Source: Clostridia bacterium (lineage in GTDB: Bacteria > Bacillota > Clostridia > Peptostreptococcales > Anaerovoracaceae). Taken from it: DNA of 14,716 bases. Below the pieces are notes generated by a model. That model made no database searches, had not been told where the DNA came from, and saw only the letters and a list, made by a program, of their open reading frames with translations. The translations under genes were made by a program, and so were the position numbers. Below, one piece after another: positions 12,274-14,716 of this stretch. The stretch's first letter is position 1, and the number at the start of each line of letters is the position of its first letter. The stretch is from assembly GCA_024403215.1 (NCBI GenBank), contig JAKSSJ010000025.1:1-14716 (forward strand), in the 5' to 3' direction.

Positions 12274-12918
12274 TTATTCTTTTGCGACCGCAACCATTGC
12301 AGGTCTGATTACTTTACTATTTAATATATATCCCTTTTGAAGAACTTGTGTTACTGTCTCTGCTTCCTTGCCTTCTCCTGCTGCTTCTGTCATAACTGCG
12401 TTATGGAAGTTTGGATCAAATGGCTTTCCTAAAGCTTCGATTTCTTTCACGTTATTCTTTTCAAGTACTGATACTAGTTGTTTGAGTATGAGCTCTATGC
12501 CATCTGCAAATTTATCATCTTCTGGTTTTGCACTCATTGCTCTTTCAAAGTTGTCTATTACCTCTAGCACATCGAGTGCAAATTTTTCATTTGCGTGTGC
12601 ATAGATGTCTGACTTTTCTTTTGCTGTCCTGTTTCTGAAGTTCTGATACTCTGCCATTAGACGCATGTATTTGTCTTGCAGATCTTCAGTTTCTTCAGGC
12701 TTAGCTTCTTCAGGCTTAGCTTCTTCAGGCTTAGCTTCTTCAGGCTTAGCTTCCTCAGGCTTAGCGCTCTCGCCATGCGTTTCTGGTTCTTTTTCTTGTT
12801 CTACTTTTTCTTCTGTAGTTTCTTTTTCTTCAGCTTCAGCTTCTTCTGCTTTAGCTTCTTTTTCTTCAGCCTCGTTTACTGCTTCGGACTTACTTGCTAC
12901 CTTTTCTACTTCGCTCAT
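12274..12918 (-). CDS. grpE: GrpE, nucleotide exchange factor of DnaK
   Basis: GrpE releases ADP from DnaK to reset the chaperone cycle, and its long helices act as a thermosensor. The 214-residue product has an acidic, low-complexity N-terminus (residues 1-80) that includes five exact AKPEE units (52-76). The coiled-coil helix follows (LQDKYMRLMAEYQNFRNRT onward), then the FERAM segment. The C-terminal beta domain contains LGKPFDPNFHNAVM and VLQKGYILNSKVIRPAMVAV, close to the GrpE signature. Its ATG overlaps the hrcA stop by 4 nt (ATGA), with a GGAG ribosome binding site inside the hrcA end, so translation is probably coupled. The N-terminal extension is unusually repetitive but this part is variable in the family. 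Confidence 0.97.
   Translation of the reverse strand: MSEVEKVASKSEAVNEAEEKEAKAEEAEAEEKETTEEKVEQEKEPETHGESAKPEEAKPEEAKPEEAKPEEAKPEETEDLQDKYMRLMAEYQNFRNRTAKEKSDIYAHANEKFALDVLEVIDNFERAMSAKPEDDKFADGIELILKQLVSVLEKNNVKEIEALGKPFDPNFHNAVMTEAAGEGKEAETVTQVLQKGYILNSKVIRPAMVAVAKE
12691..12765 (-). repeat. Five 15-bp tandem units in grpE
   Basis: Four identical units (TTCTTCAGGCTTAGC on the plus strand) and one with a single change (TTCCTCAGGCTTAGC, 12751-12765) encode five AKPEE pentapeptides. The near-perfect identity suggests recent expansion by slippage. The unit length is a multiple of three, so copy-number change keeps the frame. Confidence 0.9.
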
Positions 12919-13961
12919 TCGTCTTCTCCTTCATCTGGCGCTTCTATTTCAAACGTCTGGTTCAAGTTTTCAGTAATATATTTAATGACCGATGTTACTT
13001 CATCGTATTTCATTCTCTTTGGTCCAATTACGCCAAGTCTTCCTACCATCTTGCCGTTTACTTTATAGTCTGCTGTGATTAATGCGCAGTCTGAAAGGTC
13101 TGGGGAGTTTTCATCTCCTATTGTGATTGATAGGCCTTGGTCTCTATTTACAAGTACATTTGTAAATTGATCTTTGTTTGTAACTGTGCTTAAAAAATCT
13201 TTTGCTTTATTTACGTCATTGTATTCTGGAAGTGCAAAAATATTTGAATAGCCATCCATATACAAATCTACATTGAGCATTTTCTCTAGGGTTTTCATAA
13301 ATGATGGAACAACACTTCCGCCCATTTCTGAAAGAGCCTTCATATCGTTTTCAAACAAATCCGCAATGTTTGCTGTGAGTACTGCAGAAATTGTTTTGCC
13401 CTTAAAGTTATGTGTCATTACTTTGCTCATAAGGGTTAACTGATCTTCTTGGTACTTGCAATTCAGTTTGATTGCAGAGTTTGTAACCTTGCCATCCTCG
13501 CAAACTATCATAAGGACTACGGTTTCCTCATCTACTGGGAGGAAGTTGATGTAGTTTATTTTACTTTCAGATCTATTTGGCGTGATTGCAAAGCTTACTA
13601 GATTAGTCATCTCTGATAGAAGATGTGCAGCATGCTCTACTGTTTGATCAAGTTCTTCTGCATCTGAAGAAAGCTTTGCTTCTATTTCCTGCTTGTTTTG
13701 ATCAGGCAAGTCTGAAGCACTCATGAGTTGATCTACATATAACCTGTAGGCTTTATCTGATGGAACTCTTCCAGCAGAAGTATGAGGATGTGTTAGATAA
13801 CCCATATCCTCTAGATCACTCATTTCATTTCTTATTGTTGCAGGACTCAAATCAAGGTCTAATCTTTTTGAAAGCGTTCTGCTTCCTACAGGCTCTGAGG
13901 TGGATATAAAGTCCGCTACTATGGCCTGCAAAATCTTTAATTTTCGTTCATTTAAATCCAT
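12915..13961 (-). CDS. hrcA: Heat-inducible transcription repressor HrcA
   Basis: HrcA represses class I heat-shock genes by binding CIRCE and depends on GroEL for correct folding. From the chosen start it has 348 residues. The N-terminal winged helix contains KLKILQAIVADFISTSEPVG, LSPATIRNEMSDLE and GYLTHPHTSAGRVPSDKAYR, all hallmarks of the family; a GAF-like domain and a C-terminal dimerisation part follow. An ATG at 13976 is in frame but has no ribosome binding site and lies 4 nt from CIRCE. The ATG at 13961 is preceded by AAAGG at a 7-nt spacing and gives MDLNERKLKIL, so it was chosen. It is the first gene of the operon and overlaps grpE by 4 nt. Confidence 0.97.
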   Translation of the reverse strand: MDLNERKLKILQAIVADFISTSEPVGSRTLSKRLDLDLSPATIRNEMSDLEDMGYLTHPHTSAGRVPSDKAYRLYVDQLMSASDLPDQNKQEIEAKLSSDAEELDQTVEHAAHLLSEMTNLVSFAITPNRSESKINYINFLPVDEETVVLMIVCEDGKVTNSAIKLNCKYQEDQLTLMSKVMTHNFKGKTISAVLTANIADLFENDMKALSEMGGSVVPSFMKTLEKMLNVDLYMDGYSNIFALPEYNDVNKAKDFLSTVTNKDQFTNVLVNRDQGLSITIGDENSPDLSDCALITADYKVNGKMVGRLGVIGPKRMKYDEVTSVIKYITENLNQTFEIEAPDEGEDE

Positions 13962-13980
13962 GTTTGTGCCTTTCATGCTG

Positions 13981-14007
13981 TTAGCACTCGAAAGGCATGA
14001 GTGCTAA
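13981..14007 (-). promoter_or_regulatory. CIRCE operator
   Basis: TTAGCACTC (13981-13989), a 9-nt spacer and GAGTGCTAA (13999-14007) form a perfect consensus CIRCE inverted repeat. It begins at about the predicted transcription start and lies in the leader of hrcA, the classic position for HrcA autoregulation of hrcA-grpE-dnaK-dnaJ. Confidence 0.98.
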
Positions 14008-14015
14008 CAACGTAT

Positions 14016-14044
14016 AATATACCCCCTGCGGCCGCATTTGTCAA
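14016..14044 (-). promoter_or_regulatory. Sigma-A-type promoter of the heat-shock operon
   Basis: On the minus strand TTGACA (14044-14039), a 17-bp spacer and TATATT (14021-14016) form a near-consensus vegetative promoter. The predicted start is near 14009, just before CIRCE, which fits repression of a strong constitutive promoter rather than an alternative heat-shock sigma factor. Confidence 0.9.
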
Positions 14045-14063
14045 GCCCTTTTAGGGATCTTGT

Positions 14064-14231
14064 CGGCGGGAGCAAAATGAGCTTTTCCGGGGCAGTAGTC
14101 CTCGCACGCTGTTAAACAATCGGCTCTGCTCGCTGCTCTCGTCGAATGGCTCCTTCGCAACGCTCGCATCGCCGTGTTTAACAACGCTTTGCTGTGGAGT
14201 GCCCCTTCAAAGCATCATTTTGCCTCCACGG
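14064..14231. repeat. Large imperfect hairpin A
   Basis: The left side (14064-14118) aligns with the complement of the right side (14175-14231). Shared blocks include GCAAAATGA against GCAAAATGATG, GGGGCA on both sides, and the best stretch TGTTAAACA (14110-14118) against TGTTTAACA (14175-14183). The inner part (14119-14174) is GC-rich. No gene is visible here. Confidence 0.6.
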
Positions 14232-14247
14232 CAATGGCATAATATTA

Positions 14248-14323
14248 GGCGCAAGTAATAAATAGACTTTCTTCACTTGCCGCTTCGCGAAGTCGTTCAG
14301 AAAGCTATTTAATTACTTGCGCC
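14248..14323. repeat. Large hairpin B
   Basis: This 76-nt inverted repeat has outer arms that read GGCGCAAGTAAT on the left (14248-14259) and ATTACTTGCGCC on the right (14312-14323). Pairing continues inward with small bulges through the AAATAG and CTTTCT blocks. A perfect 10-bp palindrome CTTCGCGAAG (14283-14292) lies near the centre. No T tract follows on either side. Confidence 0.75.
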
Positions 14324-14332
14324 CTTATTACC

Positions 14333-14405
14333 GCATTTCTTGGTTGGTGGCTCAGCCATCGCCCGGGCTGCGCCCGTTCTCGCCTTCACCTACCAACAGA
14401 AATGC
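14333..14405. repeat. Large hairpin C
   Basis: GCATTTCT (14333-14340) pairs with AGAAATGC (14398-14405), and GGTTGGT pairs with ACCAAC-type sequence next to it with a 2-nt bulge. The centre is GC-rich and contains GCCCGGGC. It has the same design as hairpins A and B: an A/T-richer outer stem and a GC-rich core. Confidence 0.65.
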
Positions 14406-14421
14406 TTTCACTGTAATTCTA

Positions 14422-14445
14422 CCTTCGGCGGGGCTCCTTAAGGGG
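14422..14445 (-). repeat. 24-bp dispersed repeat, right copy
   Basis: The reverse complement of this stretch is identical to 807-830. The two copies are therefore in inverted orientation about 13.6 kb apart, one on each side of the coding block. Positions 14446-14490 between it and the 62-bp block are GC-rich with no recognised feature. Confidence 0.7.
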
Positions 14446-14493
14446 TGCAGTTGATATGTTATTCCGCCCCGCCGCGCGCTGGCCGCCGCAAAA

Positions 14494-14716
14494 GTGACGA
14501 ATTACGTTTTTTCTGCCTAATCGTCCACTTTTTTACGCTGCTTTTTATCCCATAAGTGACGAATCTTAAAATAAATCAAATATCGTCCACTATAATTCAC
14601 AACATTTAACAACCAGGTACAAAATAGCTTTAAATAAGTAGACGATTTGCTCAAATTAATTCAAACCGGCACTTAGCCACCTGTTTTCCCTTTAAAAAGT
14701 TAGACGATTAGCTTAA
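14494..14716. repeat. Second copy of the 62-bp repeat block, cut by the window end
   Basis: This block is collinear with 47-269 at a constant offset of 14447 bp. GTGACGA recurs at 14494 and 14556, TCGTCCAC at 14521 and 14583, and GACGATT-type arms at 14641 and 14703, all 62 bp apart. Over 14583-14716 I count 11 differences from the left copy in 134 nt, and about the last 55 nt are identical. Homology to the left side stops abruptly before about 14491. The block probably continues past the window. Confidence 0.85.

Noticed and set aside
12255..12293. Upstream ATG adding 13 residues to DnaK
   Set aside because: It overlaps the grpE end, and the GGAGG sequence at 12267-12263 is correctly spaced for the ATG at 12254, which gives the universal DnaK start.
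12665..13082. Plus-strand open frames opposite grpE and hrcA
   Set aside because: They are the antisense reading of the AKPEE-coding repeats and of hrcA, with Ser/Phe-rich simple sequence and no initiation signals.
13962..13976. ATG at 13976 as the hrcA start
   Set aside because: It is only 4 nt from CIRCE with no ribosome binding site. AAAGG is well placed for the ATG at 13961, which gives the family N-terminus.

Overview
The window reads as a chromosomal segment of a low-GC Gram-positive anaerobe, most likely class Clostridia. The basis is an HrcA/CIRCE-controlled hrcA-grpE-dnaK-dnaJ operon, a DnaK without the extra segment in the first quarter of the protein that Gram-negative DnaKs carry, rpsU next to mtaB and a HIT gene, and S-layer-homology surface proteins. 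The genus cannot be fixed from the sequence alone.

Layout. Positions 1-670 hold no gene and are filled with tandem hairpin-forming repeats of two unrelated sequence families that share a 62-63 bp period. Positions 670-945 are GC-rich and gene-free. On the plus strand follow rpsU (1016-1198) with its own promoter and terminator, mtaB (1259-2788), and a HIT-family hydrolase (2792-3133). A convergent junction at 3134-3193 is filled by a perfect palindrome that probably terminates the opposing operon. On the minus strand, read right to left, come the heat-shock operon hrcA (13961-12915), grpE, dnaK, dnaJ (to 9128), and then a tightly packed three-gene cluster: an Ala-rich coiled-coil protein (9065-6852), a secreted beta-helix protein (6838-4817), and a secreted SLH/transglutaminase-like protein (4801-3194). 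Positions 14045-14490 are gene-free with three large imperfect hairpins. The window ends inside a second copy (14494-14716) of the 62-bp repeat block seen at 47-269.

How the genes work together. HrcA represses its own operon through a perfect CIRCE at 13981-14007, just downstream of a sigma-A-type promoter; GrpE, DnaK and DnaJ form the Hsp70 cycle. RpsU and MtaB serve translation (30S subunit; ms2t6A37 tRNA modification). The three surface-cluster genes have intergenic gaps of 13 and 15 bp and probably form one transcript; two products carry signal peptides and one has cell-wall-binding SLH repeats, which suggests a cell-surface system of unknown purpose.

The most unusual signals are the helically phased hairpin array at 302-666, REP-like palindromes inserted in frame inside mtaB and repeated at the convergent junction, a second GC-rich tandem insertion inside the radical-SAM domain of mtaB, and two genes (mtaB and the coiled-coil gene) that lack a Shine-Dalgarno sequence and have a TATAAT box so close to the ATG that leaderless mRNAs are predicted.
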